64,000 nucleotides of DNA from Streptomyces rubiginosohelvolus (GCF_014649875.1 NZ_BMTW01000002.1:310001-374000), one strand, 5' to 3'. Numbered from the stretch's first letter, positions 41,851-49,669 are shown. The notes: generated by a model not told the origin, from the letters alone. Translations and numbers: made by a program.

Positions 41851-41900
41851 AGTCAGGTCAGGTCAGGTCAGGACAGGTCAGGTCAGGTCAGGTCAGGTCA
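41851..41900. repeat. TGACC pentanucleotide array (about 10 units)
   Basis: Fifty bases made of GGTCA units (TGACC on the minus strand), with one variant AGTCA at the left end and one GGACA at 41871-41875. It fills most of the gap between two minus-strand genes and contains the LLM oxidoreductase stop codon (41893-41895). Because the unit is 5 bases, TGA appears in all three minus-strand frames, so copy-number change cannot fuse the genes. It would change the distance to mmuM. Confidence 0.9.
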
Positions 41901-42816
41901 GCTGGGACTGGATCTGCGAGGAGATCAGTTCCAGATGGTCCAGGTCGTCCAGGTCGAGGATCTGGAGGTAGATCCTCGACGCCCCGATCGCCCCGTAGCG
42001 GCCGATCTTGTCGACCACCTCGGCGGGCGATCCGGCCAGGCCGTTCGCCTTGAGCTCTTCCACATCCCGGCCGATCGCCGCCGCGCGCCGGGCGACCTCG
42101 GCGTCGTCCTTGCCCGTGCAGACGATCAGCGCGTTGGAGTACACGAGGTCGTCCGGCGAGCGCCCGTGCGCCTGCGCGGCGGCCCGGACCCGGCCGAACT
42201 GCTTCTCGCTGTCCTCCAGCGAGGCGAACGGGATGTTGAACTCGTCGGCGTACTGCGCGGCGAGGCGAGGGGTGCGTGTCGCCCCGTGGCCGCCGATCAG
42301 GACGGGCACCTTGGCCTGGGCGGGCTTGGGGAGCGCGGGCGAGTCGGTGAGCTGGTAGTAGGTCCCGTCGTAGCTGAAGGTCTTGCCGACCTCCGTCGCC
42401 CACAGCCCGGTGACGATCGCGAGCTGCTCCTCCAGGCGGCCGAACTTCTCCTTCGGGAACGGGATGCCGTAGGCCTTGTGCTCCTCCTCGAACCAGCCCG
42501 CGCCGAGGCCCAGTTCGATCCGGCCACCGGACATCTGGTCGACCTGGGCCACCTGGATGGCCAGCACTCCGGGAAGCCGGAAGGTGCCGGCGGTCATCAG
42601 CGTGCCGAGCCGGATCCGCCGGGTCTCGCGCGCCAGTCCGGCCAGGGTGATCCAGGCGTCCGTCGGCCCGGGCAGGCCGTCACCGGAGCCCATGCGGAGA
42701 TAGTGGTCGGAGCGGTAGAAGGCGTCGAAGCCCAGGTCCTCCGTGGCCTTGGCGACGGTGAGCAAGGTGTCGTAGTCGGCCCCCTGCTGGGGCTCGGTGA
42801 AGATGCGAAGATCCAT
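41893..42816 (-). CDS. LLM class F420-dependent oxidoreductase
   Basis: 307-residue luciferase-like monooxygenase fold (TIM barrel). FDAFYRSDHYLRM, RLGTLMTAGTFRLPGVLA and the GRIELGLGAGWFEEEHKAYG segment are typical of F420-binding members rather than FMN luciferases. The C-terminal region has PVLIGGHGATRTPRLAAQYADEFN. It probably reduces or oxidises a small molecule using the deazaflavin cofactor; substrate unknown. The stop lies inside the TGACC pentamer array. ATG at 42816. Confidence 0.85.
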   Translation of the reverse strand: MDLRIFTEPQQGADYDTLLTVAKATEDLGFDAFYRSDHYLRMGSGDGLPGPTDAWITLAGLARETRRIRLGTLMTAGTFRLPGVLAIQVAQVDQMSGGRIELGLGAGWFEEEHKAYGIPFPKEKFGRLEEQLAIVTGLWATEVGKTFSYDGTYYQLTDSPALPKPAQAKVPVLIGGHGATRTPRLAAQYADEFNIPFASLEDSEKQFGRVRAAAQAHGRSPDDLVYSNALIVCTGKDDAEVARRAAAIGRDVEELKANGLAGSPAEVVDKIGRYGAIGASRIYLQILDLDDLDHLELISSQIQSQLT

Positions 42817-42901
42817 GCCTCCATCCTGCCTCTCCCGAGGCCGTGGCCCGGCCCTCGCCTCCCCCGGACCACCCCGCGCCTTCCCTCGTCGGAGCTAGCG
42901 C

Positions 42902-42916
42902 CGCTCCCCCGGAGCG
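42902..42916 (-). terminator. short hairpin after the DUF6099-like gene
   Basis: CGCTCC-CCC-GGAGCG forms a 6-bp stem with 3-base loop, 22 bases after the stop of the DUF6099-like gene (minus strand). No T-tract. Weak terminator candidate in the 122-base gap before the LLM gene. Confidence 0.3.
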
Positions 42917-42938
42917 CCACAGAAGCCCGTGCCTCCGC

Positions 42939-43454
42939 TCAGGGTCCCGCGGCCGATGGCGCGGGGCCTCGTATGCCGTAGGGGCCGTCGCGCTCCCTCG
43001 CGCGCTCCGGCTCCCGCTCCCTTTCCGCCAGGCGTCTCAGCATCCCGTGCACACGGTCGAGCGATTCGTCCGCCGCGTCCATCGCCTCGATGCACTGCCA
43101 GTAGAGCCCGTCCTCGCCCGTGTCGCAGGCCACCCCGACCAGCGCGATCCCGGCCTCGCCGAGCAGCAGCGCGAGCCCGGCCAGGGCGGGCCGGACCTCG
43201 CCGATCCCCGACAACTGGGCGGCCCTGGCACCGCCGGAGATCACCGCCGGATGGTCCAGCGCCGAGCATCCGGCGCCGATCTCCCCCAGCGCCCGCGCCT
43301 CGCTCCGTAATTCCATCGGCCCGCACAGCGCCAGCCGACTGCCGACCGCCCGGGCGAGCGCCTGCGCCTGCCAGGCCTCCGCCATGACGTCCAGCGCGCC
43401 CCGGCTGTCGGCCAGAGCCCGCCGGCCCGCCTCGATGAGTCGCTCCGCTTCCAT
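42939..43454 (-). CDS. DUF6099-like hypothetical protein
   Basis: 171-residue mostly helical protein. It begins MEAERLIEAGRRALADSRGALD and continues with MAEAWQAQALARAVGSRLA and LLLGEAGIALVGVACDTGEDGLYW. This reads like an actinobacterial family I recall as DUF6099; the name is from memory only. ATG 43454 has GGGGGAGA 5 bases upstream; the frame runs on upstream but without coding character. The C-terminal tail is Arg/Glu-rich. Three DnaA-box-like 9-mers lie 42-119 bases upstream. Function unknown. Confidence 0.7.
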   Translation of the reverse strand: MEAERLIEAGRRALADSRGALDVMAEAWQAQALARAVGSRLALCGPMELRSEARALGEIGAGCSALDHPAVISGGARAAQLSGIGEVRPALAGLALLLGEAGIALVGVACDTGEDGLYWQCIEAMDAADESLDRVHGMLRRLAEREREPERARERDGPYGIRGPAPSAAGP

Positions 43455-43495
43455 CTGTCTCCCCCGTCCGTACGAAAACCCGCTCACCTCATTCA

Positions 43496-43573
43496 TTACC
43501 CACAGTGAGGTAGACAGCACCGTAAGGCCAGAGGAAATCGGAAATCTGTGGACACGAAGTCGAATGTGGATAA
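43496..43573. promoter_or_regulatory. three DnaA-box-like 9-mers
   Basis: TTACCCACA on the plus strand (43496-43504), and on the minus strand GTGTCCACA (43547-43555) and TTATCCACA (43565-43573). The third is an exact consensus DnaA box of the general type and the other two differ by one base. They lie in one of the most AT-rich gaps in the window, between the MazG-like and DUF6099-like genes. No dnaA or dnaN gene is near, so this is not oriC; a DnaA-controlled promoter or titration site is possible. Confidence 0.55.
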
Positions 43574-43578
43574 CTCGA

Positions 43579-43938
43579 TCACTCCGAAGAGTGACGATCG
43601 GGTGGTTCGGCAGCGCTCGGCAGCGGGAAGCGCTTCTCGTTCCGCTCCAGCTTGGCCACCAGTGCCGCCGTCGGGTCGATGCCCAACACCTCGCAGAACT
43701 GCAGGAGATAGGCGAGCACGTCGGCCACCTCGTCGGCGACCCGGTGGGCGGATTCGGGGTTCTCCATGATCGCGGCCGACTGTTCGGGCGTCAGCCACTG
43801 GAAGATCTCCAGCAGTTCGGAGGCCTCGACGCTGAGCGCGGCCGCCAGGTTCTTCGGGGTGTGGTACTGCCCCCAGTCCCGTGCCGCCGCGAACGCGGCC
43901 AGCCGACGCTGGAGTTCTGCCACATCGGTGTCCGTCAC
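43579..43938 (-). CDS. MazG-like nucleotide pyrophosphohydrolase
   Basis: 119-residue all-alpha NTP pyrophosphohydrolase of the RS21-C6/MazG-like group, which removes non-canonical or excess (d)NTPs. It shows the ExxE12-28ExxD metal-binding layout: SVEASELLEIFQW and then RVADEVADVLAYLLQFCEVLG. GTG 43938 (MTDTDVAELQRRL) is chosen since the family starts there; the longer frame has low-complexity residues. It is a likely single gene on the minus strand, and its stop abuts the DnaA-box-like cluster. Confidence 0.88.
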   Translation of the reverse strand: MTDTDVAELQRRLAAFAAARDWGQYHTPKNLAAALSVEASELLEIFQWLTPEQSAAIMENPESAHRVADEVADVLAYLLQFCEVLGIDPTAALVAKLERNEKRFPLPSAAEPPDRHSSE

Positions 43939-44044
43939 GGCACCAGGTCTATCACCGGCCACCGACAGTGCCTCCCGCACGTTCGAGGCACGCCTCCCGC
44001 ACACCCGCCCCCCGCGCGGCTCCCGCACACCGTGGACTCCTGAC

Positions 44045-44092
44045 GGCGGCCGGGGCGGCGGTCCCGACCGACTGCCGCCGCTCCCGGCCGCC
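44045..44092 (-). terminator. 17-bp hairpin after the SepF-like gene
   Basis: GGCGGCCGGG plus GCGGCGG pair with CCGCCGC, a one-base bulge and CCCGGCCGCC, giving a 17-bp stem and a 13-base loop. It begins 17 bases after the SepF-like stop (minus strand). One of the strongest hairpins in the window and a likely terminator. Confidence 0.65.
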
Positions 44093-44109
44093 TTCCCGAC
44101 TGCCGCTTC

Positions 44110-44514
44110 CTACGACTGGGCGAGGCCCGCGGGTGTGACCCCCTCGACCTCCATGCCGACCGGCGCGAGCAGGAAGACGTTGCGGTCGACGCGGTGCATT
44201 CCGCTGCCGAGGCCGAAGACCACGCCGCTGCTGAAGTCGAGGATCCGCTTCGCCACGTCCGTCTCCGCCGCCGTCAGGTCGAGCAGTACCGGAACCTGGG
44301 CGACGAGGTACTCGGCGACCTCCCGGGCGTCCGCGAACACCTGCACCCGCAGGACGACGAGGCGGCGCTGTTCGGCGGCGCGCTCGTCGGGGACGGTGCG
44401 GTGGTCGATCCGGGACGGCCATTCGTCACGGCCGCGCAGGGGTACGACCTGGGCGAGACCCTCCCACTGTTCGTCGGTGGCGTCGTATCTGTCATACCTG
44501 TCGTACCTGCTCAC
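44110..44514 (-). CDS. SepF-like protein
   Basis: 134-residue SepF-domain protein. SepF anchors FtsZ to the membrane, and Streptomyces has extra SepF-like paralogues (SflA, SflB) beside the one in the division cluster. The domain (about 50-130) reads ADAREVAEYLVAQVPVLLDLTAAETDVAKRILDFSSGVVFGLG, then MHRVDRNVFLLAPVGMEVEG. The N-terminus is short and starts with an RYD triplet repeat instead of a clear membrane amphipathic helix. No division genes are adjacent. By neighbourhood it is probably the SflB-type paralogue, from memory of S. coelicolor gene order. Confidence 0.85.
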   Translation of the reverse strand: MSRYDRYDRYDATDEQWEGLAQVVPLRGRDEWPSRIDHRTVPDERAAEQRRLVVLRVQVFADAREVAEYLVAQVPVLLDLTAAETDVAKRILDFSSGVVFGLGSGMHRVDRNVFLLAPVGMEVEGVTPAGLAQS

Positions 44515-44681
44515 CGGTTCACCCCGTCGTCAAGCCGGTCGGATGGGCACCGGCTGCACTCACTGTTCATCGGGCAATCCTCTCGCCCCTCACCCGTTCG
44601 GCGTACCAGCGACACGGCGAAGTCCGCCTCCGTGTCGCATCCGATACCCGGCAGGCGTCGGTTCATGACGAACGGGCCCCG

Positions 44682-45479
44682 TCAGACCGTGATGACCTGG
44701 ACCCCCGCCTCGCCGAACCGGTCCCGCGCCTCCGCCCCGATGTGGGAGTCGGTGACCAGGATGTCGACGAGGCCCAGGTCGCAGACGCGCGCGAAGGCAC
44801 GCTTGCCGATCTTCGACGAGTCGGCCGCCACCACTACCCGCTGGGCCCGTTCCGCGAGCAGCCGGTTGACGCTGGCCTCGCCCTCGTGATGGACGTACGC
44901 GCCGCGTTCGATGTCGATGGCGTTCACCCCGAGGACTGCGACGTCGAGGGTGATCTCGTTCATCACGCCGACGGCGAGCGGGCCCGTCAGCTCGTACGAC
45001 TGAGGTCGCGCGACGCCGCCCGTCACGACCATCTTGATCTGCGGGCGGATCGCCAGCTCGCTCGCGATGTTGAGGGCGTTGGTCACCACGGTCAGCGTCG
45101 GCTGGCCGCCCGCCACCGCCGTCTCGCCCACGATGTCCGGGCGTACCGCCAGCGCCCTGGCCACCTCCGTCACGGTCGTCCCGCCGGTCAGGCCGACGAC
45201 CTGGCCGACGGCCACGAGGCCGGACACCGCACGGCCGATGGCCTGCTTCTCCGGTGCGTGGCGGCCCGTCTTGTAGCGGAGCGCCAGTTCGTAGGAGACC
45301 CCGTGCGCGACCGCGCCGCCCCGGGTGCGGGTGAGCAGGTGTTGCTCGGCCAGCTGGTCCAGGTCGCGGCGGATGGTGGCGGCCGACACGTCGAGCGCCG
45401 TCGCCGCCTCCTCGACGTCCACCCTGCCGTGCTTGCCGACCAGTTCCAGCAGCGCGTCCCACCGGGCGTCCCTGGACAA
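44682..45479 (-). CDS. DeoR/GlpR family transcriptional regulator
   Basis: 265-residue sugar-phosphate-responsive repressor. N-terminal HTH: GRVDVEEAATALDVSAATIRRDLDQLAEQHLLTRTRGGAV. The DeoR C-terminal sensor domain has VGLTGGTTVTEVARAL, VVTNALNIASELA and the VAADSSKIGKRAFARVCDL segment. TTG 45479 (LSRDARWDALLELV) is chosen as start: GGTGAGGAG lies 6 bases upstream and the length then matches the family. An ATG 48 codons earlier would add an atypical Pro/Gly-rich region. It is divergent from a SIS sugar isomerase gene; a 17-bp near-palindrome lies between them. Confidence 0.87.
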   Translation of the reverse strand: MSRDARWDALLELVGKHGRVDVEEAATALDVSAATIRRDLDQLAEQHLLTRTRGGAVAHGVSYELALRYKTGRHAPEKQAIGRAVSGLVAVGQVVGLTGGTTVTEVARALAVRPDIVGETAVAGGQPTLTVVTNALNIASELAIRPQIKMVVTGGVARPQSYELTGPLAVGVMNEITLDVAVLGVNAIDIERGAYVHHEGEASVNRLLAERAQRVVVAADSSKIGKRAFARVCDLGLVDILVTDSHIGAEARDRFGEAGVQVITV

Positions 45480-45617
45480 GAGCGTCTCCTCACCGTCCGG
45501 CGCGGGCACCGCGTTTCGCGGGAACGCGGTCGCCGGGGGCCGGACCGCCGCAAGCGTCGCACAGGGCTCGCCGGGAGCCCTCCCCCCACCTGCACCTTGC
45601 TTGTTTTTGCTCGATAA

Positions 45618-45634
45618 CTGCATGTAACGTGCAG
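45618..45634. promoter_or_regulatory. 17-bp near-palindrome between DeoR and SIS genes
   Basis: CTGCATGT-A-ACGTGCAG is symmetric except for one T/G pair, centred at 45626. It lies in the AT-rich part of the divergent gap, 139 bases before the TTG of the regulator and 92 before the SIS start. It is the best operator candidate for autoregulation and control of the SIS-DedA operon by the DeoR protein. Confidence 0.5.
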
Positions 45635-45725
45635 AATTCTACACGCGGGGTGTTCGGCCCCGCTCAGCCCCGTTCCCGTGGTCCACCTCGTTCCCGTGTC
45701 CACCTCGTTCCCGTGGAGTGCAGAC

Positions 45726-46613
45726 GTGTCGTATGCCGAGACCGAGACAGCCAGTCAGCCCGCCTGCTGGCGGCGCGCCGCCGACCTGGCCGGCGGCCCC
45801 GAGGCCGTCGCCCTGCCCGTCGCGGGCGAGCGCGTCGCGGTCGTCGGCTGCGGCACCTCCTTCTACATGGCGCAGGCCTACGCCGGGCTCCGCGAGGGGT
45901 CAGGGCAGGGCGAGTCGGACGCCTTCGCCGCCTCCGAGTTCCCCTTCGGGCGCGGCTACGACCGGGTCGTCGCACTGACCCGCTCGGGGACCACGACGGA
46001 GGTGCTGGAGCTGCTCAACCGGCTGCGCGGCACGACGCGCACGGTGGCGGTCACGGCGGATCCGCGGACTCCGGTCAGGGCGGCGGCCGACGATCTCGTC
46101 GTCCTGGACTTCGCCGACGAGCGGTCCGTCGTCCAGACCCGCTTCGCCACGACCGCCCTCACCCTGCTGCGGGCCCACCTCGGGCTGCACTCCGACGCGG
46201 TCGTCGCGGACGCGGAGGCCGCGCTCGCCGAGCCGCTGCCCGACGAACTGCTGCGGAGCACCCAGTTCTCCTTCCTCGGCCGGGGGTGGACGGTCGGTCT
46301 GGCCCACGAGGCGGCGCTGAAGATGAAGGAGGCGTCGCTGTCCTGGACGGAGTCGTACCCCGCGATGGAGTACCGCCACGGCCCGATCAGCATCTCCACC
46401 ACCGGCACCACGACCTGGATGTTCGGCGAGGCCCCCGAGGGCCTGGCGGAGCAGGTCCGCGCCACGGGCGCCCGGTGGGTGAACGGCTCCCTCGACCCGC
46501 TGGCCGATCTCGTACGCGTCCAGCGTCTCGCCCTCGCCCGGGCGGCCGCCCGGGGGCTCGACCCCGATCTGCCGCGCCATCTGAGCCGCTCGGTGGTTCT
46601 CGACGGGGCCTGA
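45726..46613 (+). CDS. SIS-domain sugar isomerase/deaminase-like protein
   Basis: 295-residue protein with two SIS (phosphosugar-binding) modules, like AgaS or the isomerase half of glucosamine-6-phosphate synthase. The first has VVGCGTSFYMAQAYAG and ALTRSGTTTEVLELLN; the second has FLGRGWTVGLAHEAALKMKEAS and EYRHGPISIST. GTG 45726 (MSYAETETASQ) is preferred, with TGGAG upstream; the frame is open 16 codons further. It likely acts on an amino-sugar phosphate, matching the divergent DeoR-type regulator. Reaction (deamination or aldose/ketose isomerisation) unresolved. Confidence 0.85.
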   Translation: MSYAETETASQPACWRRAADLAGGPEAVALPVAGERVAVVGCGTSFYMAQAYAGLREGSGQGESDAFAASEFPFGRGYDRVVALTRSGTTTEVLELLNRLRGTTRTVAVTADPRTPVRAAADDLVVLDFADERSVVQTRFATTALTLLRAHLGLHSDAVVADAEAALAEPLPDELLRSTQFSFLGRGWTVGLAHEAALKMKEASLSWTESYPAMEYRHGPISISTTGTTTWMFGEAPEGLAEQVRATGARWVNGSLDPLADLVRVQRLALARAAARGLDPDLPRHLSRSVVLDGA

Positions 46614-46639
46614 GGCGGGGGCTGCGCGACCATGGAGAC

Positions 46640-47308
46640 ATGCACCTGACCCTGGACGCCGCGGCCCACCGGCTGTCGGCGGCCTCGGAGCCGCAGGGGG
46701 GTATCGCCGGCTGGGCCGCCGGTCTGGTCGAGACGTTCGGCGGGCCCGGCGCGGGTGCGGCCATCGCGCTGGAGAACGTGTTCCCGCCGCTGCCGAGCGA
46801 GGTCATCCTGCCGCTGACGGGGTTCGCCGCCTCGCAGGGCGTGCTCAGCATCGCCTCGGCGCTGTTCTGGACGACGCTCGGCTCGGTCGTGGGCGCGGTG
46901 GTCCTGTACGGCGTCGGCGCCGTGTTCGGCCGGGAGCGGATGCACGCCTGGTGGGCGAAGCTGCCGCTGGTCAAGGCCTCCGACCTGGTACGGACGGAGG
47001 CGTGGTTCGCCCGGCACGGCACGAAGGCGGTGCTGCTGGGGCGGATGGTGCCGGTGTTCCGGAGCCTGATCTCGGTGCCCGCGGGTGTGGAGCGCATGCC
47101 ACTGCCGGTGTTCGTCGCGCTGACGACGGCGGGCAGCCTGGTGTGGAACACCGTGCTCGTGATGGCCGGATACTGGCTCGGCGACCAGTGGGACGTCGTC
47201 GGGGCGTACGTCGGCGTCGTGTCGAAGGTCGTCCTGGGCCTGGCCGTCGTCGCCCTGGCCGTCTACGTCACGATGCGGATCCGGGGCCGGAGACGCGAGA
47301 AGCCCTGA
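46640..47308 (+). CDS. DedA family membrane protein
   Basis: 222-residue inner-membrane protein of the DedA/SNARE-associated family, linked in other bacteria to lipid-carrier (undecaprenyl phosphate) recycling or proton-dependent transport. The family motif E-[NT]-x-FPP-[LIV]-PSE appears as LENVFPPLPSEVILPLTGF, with the second conserved region LLGRMVPVFRSLISVPAGVERM and four or more spans. ATG 46640, 26 bases after the SIS gene; GGAG is very close to the start. A strong terminator hairpin follows at 47318-47362. Confidence 0.9.
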   Translation: MHLTLDAAAHRLSAASEPQGGIAGWAAGLVETFGGPGAGAAIALENVFPPLPSEVILPLTGFAASQGVLSIASALFWTTLGSVVGAVVLYGVGAVFGRERMHAWWAKLPLVKASDLVRTEAWFARHGTKAVLLGRMVPVFRSLISVPAGVERMPLPVFVALTTAGSLVWNTVLVMAGYWLGDQWDVVGAYVGVVSKVVLGLAVVALAVYVTMRIRGRRREKP

Positions 47309-47317
47309 CGGTACGGG

Positions 47318-47362
47318 GCGGTCGACGGGACACCCCGTCGGGGGTGTCCCGCGCGCGACCGC
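47318..47362. terminator. bidirectional terminator between dedA and the acidic protein gene
   Basis: An 11-bp inner stem (CGGGACACCCC / GGGGTGTCCCG, loop GTCG) is enclosed by an outer 7-bp stem (GCGGTCG / CGACCGC). It lies in the 72-base gap of two converging genes, so it probably ends both transcripts. Confidence 0.75.
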
Positions 47363-47380
47363 TCACGGCTCGACGGGGCG

Positions 47381-47944
47381 TCACTCCTCGAAGTGGGCGT
47401 CCAGGGCCTTGTCCAGCTCGGCCGGCCAGCTCTTGAGCTCGCTGCGGCTGGCCGCCTCGACCTCGGCGTTGAACCAGCGGCGGCTCGACAGGTGGACGGT
47501 CACCGTGAACCTGCGGCCGAACCGGGCAGGGGTGGTCTCCACCGCGCCGATCTCGTCCCAGCCGAACTCGGCCTCCTGGTCGTCCAGCCGGAACCGGACG
47601 CCTTCCCGGGCCACCCGGATCGAACCGCGCCGGTCGCTGACCTCGAAAACGGGGCCGTCCCCAACCTCGGCATCGGCATCGGCATCGGCCTGAGACTCGG
47701 TCTCGCCGTCGACCGCCGCGGCGTCGACCTCCGCTTCCGGTTCCCGGTCGGCGTCACCCTCCGCGGCCGCCGTTTTGGCCACGTCGTCGCGGATCTCCGC
47801 CGCCTCCGGGCCGGCCTCCGACTCCGCTTCCGGTTCCGGCTTGCGGGTTCCGGCGGGCGCCGCCAGTCCGGGCAGGGGGATGAACGCCGGGTCGGTGCCT
47901 GCGGCGAACTCGGGCTTCTTGTTCGAATCTATGCTCTGCTCCAC
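47381..47944 (-). CDS. acidic hypothetical protein with PH-like C-terminal domain
   Basis: 187-residue protein. The first about 100 residues are disordered and rich in Glu, Asp and Ala, including a DADADA run from a hexanucleotide repeat (47667-47690). The last about 85 residues form a beta-rich unit: VFEVSDRRGSIRVAREGVRFRL, then FGWDEIGAVETTPARFGRRFTVTVHLSSRRWFNAEVEA, resembling the small PH-like domains common in actinobacteria. No catalytic motif. Divergent from the F420-dependent gene and convergent with dedA. Function unknown. Confidence 0.78.
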   Translation of the reverse strand: MEQSIDSNKKPEFAAGTDPAFIPLPGLAAPAGTRKPEPEAESEAGPEAAEIRDDVAKTAAAEGDADREPEAEVDAAAVDGETESQADADADAEVGDGPVFEVSDRRGSIRVAREGVRFRLDDQEAEFGWDEIGAVETTPARFGRRFTVTVHLSSRRWFNAEVEAASRSELKSWPAELDKALDAHFEE

Positions 47945-48048
47945 GGCGGGCAGTATGGTCGACGAACCTGTACGTGACCAGTCGCCACTGCTCCGGTCGG
48001 CCGAGTGGTGCCGGAAATTACCGTGCGGCCACGGGGGTTGACCCCTTC

Positions 48049-48501
48049 ATGACCCAACGCCCAGGACCTCGCACCCTGTCCGACGAAGCCCTCTCCGGCC
48101 TCCTCGCCCGGCAGCAGTTCGGCACGCTCGCCACGAACAAGCGCAGCGGCCACCCCCATCTGACGACCATGGTCTACAGCTGGGACCCCGAGGCCCGCAT
48201 CGTGCGGTTCTCTACCACGGCCGACCGGGTCAAGATCAAGCATCTGCGGCGCGATCCCCGTGCGGCGCTGCATGTGCCGGGCGGCGACGTGTGGTCGTTC
48301 GCCGTCGCCGAGGGCGAGGCCGAGGTCTCCGGGAGCACGACGGAGCCCGGGGACGCGGTCGGGCAGGAACTGCTCGCGATGGTGCCGGAGGCCGGGAGGC
48401 CCGAGGACGAAGCCGCGTTCTTCGAGGAGTTGGTCGCCGAGCGCCGGGTGGTCATCCGGCTGAAGGTGGACCGGCTGTACGGCACGGCGCTCGACGTCTG
48501 A
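48049..48501 (+). CDS. PPOX-class F420-dependent oxidoreductase
   Basis: 150-residue split beta-barrel protein of the pyridoxamine-oxidase-like class in which actinobacterial members mostly bind F420. Typical elements are LLARQQFGTLATNKRSGHPHLTTMVYSW, RFSTTADRVKIKHLRRDPRAALHV and VVIRLKVDRLYGTA. ATG 48049 is chosen because the family begins just after it; an in-frame ATG at 47974 has no support. Single gene, followed by a weak hairpin. Substrate unknown. Confidence 0.88.
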   Translation: MTQRPGPRTLSDEALSGLLARQQFGTLATNKRSGHPHLTTMVYSWDPEARIVRFSTTADRVKIKHLRRDPRAALHVPGGDVWSFAVAEGEAEVSGSTTEPGDAVGQELLAMVPEAGRPEDEAAFFEELVAERRVVIRLKVDRLYGTALDV

Positions 48502-48530
48502 CGGCAAAAGGAACGGCAAGAGGAGGGGGC

Positions 48531-48556
48531 GGCCGGGGCCTCAGGGCAGCCCGGCC
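48531..48556. terminator. GC hairpin between convergent genes
   Basis: GGCCGGG/CCCGGCC, 7-bp stem with a 12-base loop, in the 100-base gap between the F420 gene and the siderophore permease gene that converge here. No T-tract. Possible bidirectional terminator. Confidence 0.4.
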
Positions 48557-48601
48557 CCGCCTGCCCTGCCCCGCCTGCCCGCCCCTCGCCACACCCGGTC
48601 C

Positions 48602-49669
48602 TCAGAGCACGCCTTTGCGCCACTCCCGTACCAGCAGATAGCCCAGGTACGCCCCGCCGATCGCCATCGTGTAGATCCCGACCGGCAGGTCGTCGAAGAG
48701 CGGCAGCTGTTGGGAGCAGAGGTCCGCGAGGACCAGCAGCAGACCGCCGGTGAGGGCGGAGAGCAGCAGGTGCGGGCCGGAGCCGCGGGTGAGGCGCCGG
48801 GCGATCTGGGGGGCGGTCAGGGCGATGAAGGCGATCGGGCCCGAGACGCTGACCGCGGCGGCCGAGAGGGCGATGGCCAGGAGCACGGCGAGGGTCTTGG
48901 CCTTCTTCGGCTCGGAGCCGAGCCCCTCGGCGATGTCGTCGCCCATCTCGCCGATGTCGAGCCGCCGCGAGATCAGCGCGGCCAGCGGGGCGGCGGCGGC
49001 CAGGACCAGCCAGACGGTCGTGGCGTCGGTCCAGGAGCGGGCGGTCAGGCTGCCGTTGACGTACGCGGTGAGGACGGAGGCCTTGTCGCGTTCCAGGGCG
49101 TAGACGACGTACTGGGTGACGGCCGCGCCCATCGCGGCGACCCCGATGCCCGCGATGACGAGCCGGGCGGGGTTGCGGAAGCCGGTGCCCGTGGAGACGT
49201 ACACGAGGGCCATCGCGAGGATGGCGCCGATGAGCGCGCCGACGGGCACCGGGACCGTGTCGGGGAACATCAGCGCGCAGAACGCGGCGCCCGCGCCCGC
49301 CCCGGCGGAGAGCCCGATGACGTCCGGGCTGCCGAGGGGGTTGCGGGTGACGGACTGGAACAGCGCGCCGGACAGGCCGAGCGCCGCGCCGACGCCGATG
49401 GCGACGGTGAGGCGGGGCCCGCGCAGCCGGTTGAAGACGAACCGGTCCTTGCCCTCGGCGTCCCCGACGAGGGCGGCGGGCAGGTCGGCGAGGTCGATGC
49501 CGAGGCGTCCCCAGGCCAGGGTCGTGACGGCGGCCGCGAGGAGGAGCACGAAGAGCCCGGCGGCCGCGAACACGGAGGCCCGGCGCACGGGTATCGCCAC
49601 GGTGCTGCCGACGGTCAGATAGCCCCGGGGCGCCTTGCGGACGGGGGCGGTGCGGTCGGTGACGGTCAT
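48602..49669 (-). CDS. FecCD-type siderophore permease, second subunit
   Basis: 355-residue membrane protein of the FecCD/BtuC permease family with about ten spans. Family motifs include RGPRLTVAIGVGAALGLSGALFQSVTRNPLGSPDVIGLSAGA and, near the end, VSGPIAFIALTAPQIARRL. ATG 49669 overlaps the first permease by ATGA. It forms the channel of an iron-siderophore ABC importer with the adjacent subunit and the lipoprotein. No ATPase gene is present at this locus; it must come from elsewhere. Confidence 0.9.
   Translation of the reverse strand: MTVTDRTAPVRKAPRGYLTVGSTVAIPVRRASVFAAAGLFVLLLAAAVTTLAWGRLGIDLADLPAALVGDAEGKDRFVFNRLRGPRLTVAIGVGAALGLSGALFQSVTRNPLGSPDVIGLSAGAGAGAAFCALMFPDTVPVPVGALIGAILAMALVYVSTGTGFRNPARLVIAGIGVAAMGAAVTQYVVYALERDKASVLTAYVNGSLTARSWTDATTVWLVLAAAAPLAALISRRLDIGEMGDDIAEGLGSEPKKAKTLAVLLAIALSAAAVSVSGPIAFIALTAPQIARRLTRGSGPHLLLSALTGGLLLVLADLCSQQLPLFDDLPVGIYTMAIGGAYLGYLLVREWRKGVL

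Noticed and set aside
41851..41900. Possible CRISPR-like or integration-site repeat.
   Set aside because: Units are 5 bases with no spacers, and no cas or integrase gene is near. It is a simple microsatellite.
43496..43573. Chromosomal replication origin.
   Set aside because: Only three boxes and no dnaA, dnaN, rpmH or gyr genes nearby. Streptomyces oriC has many more boxes.
46624..46640. Alternative ATG at 46632 for the DedA gene.
   Set aside because: It is in a different reading frame from the DedA protein.
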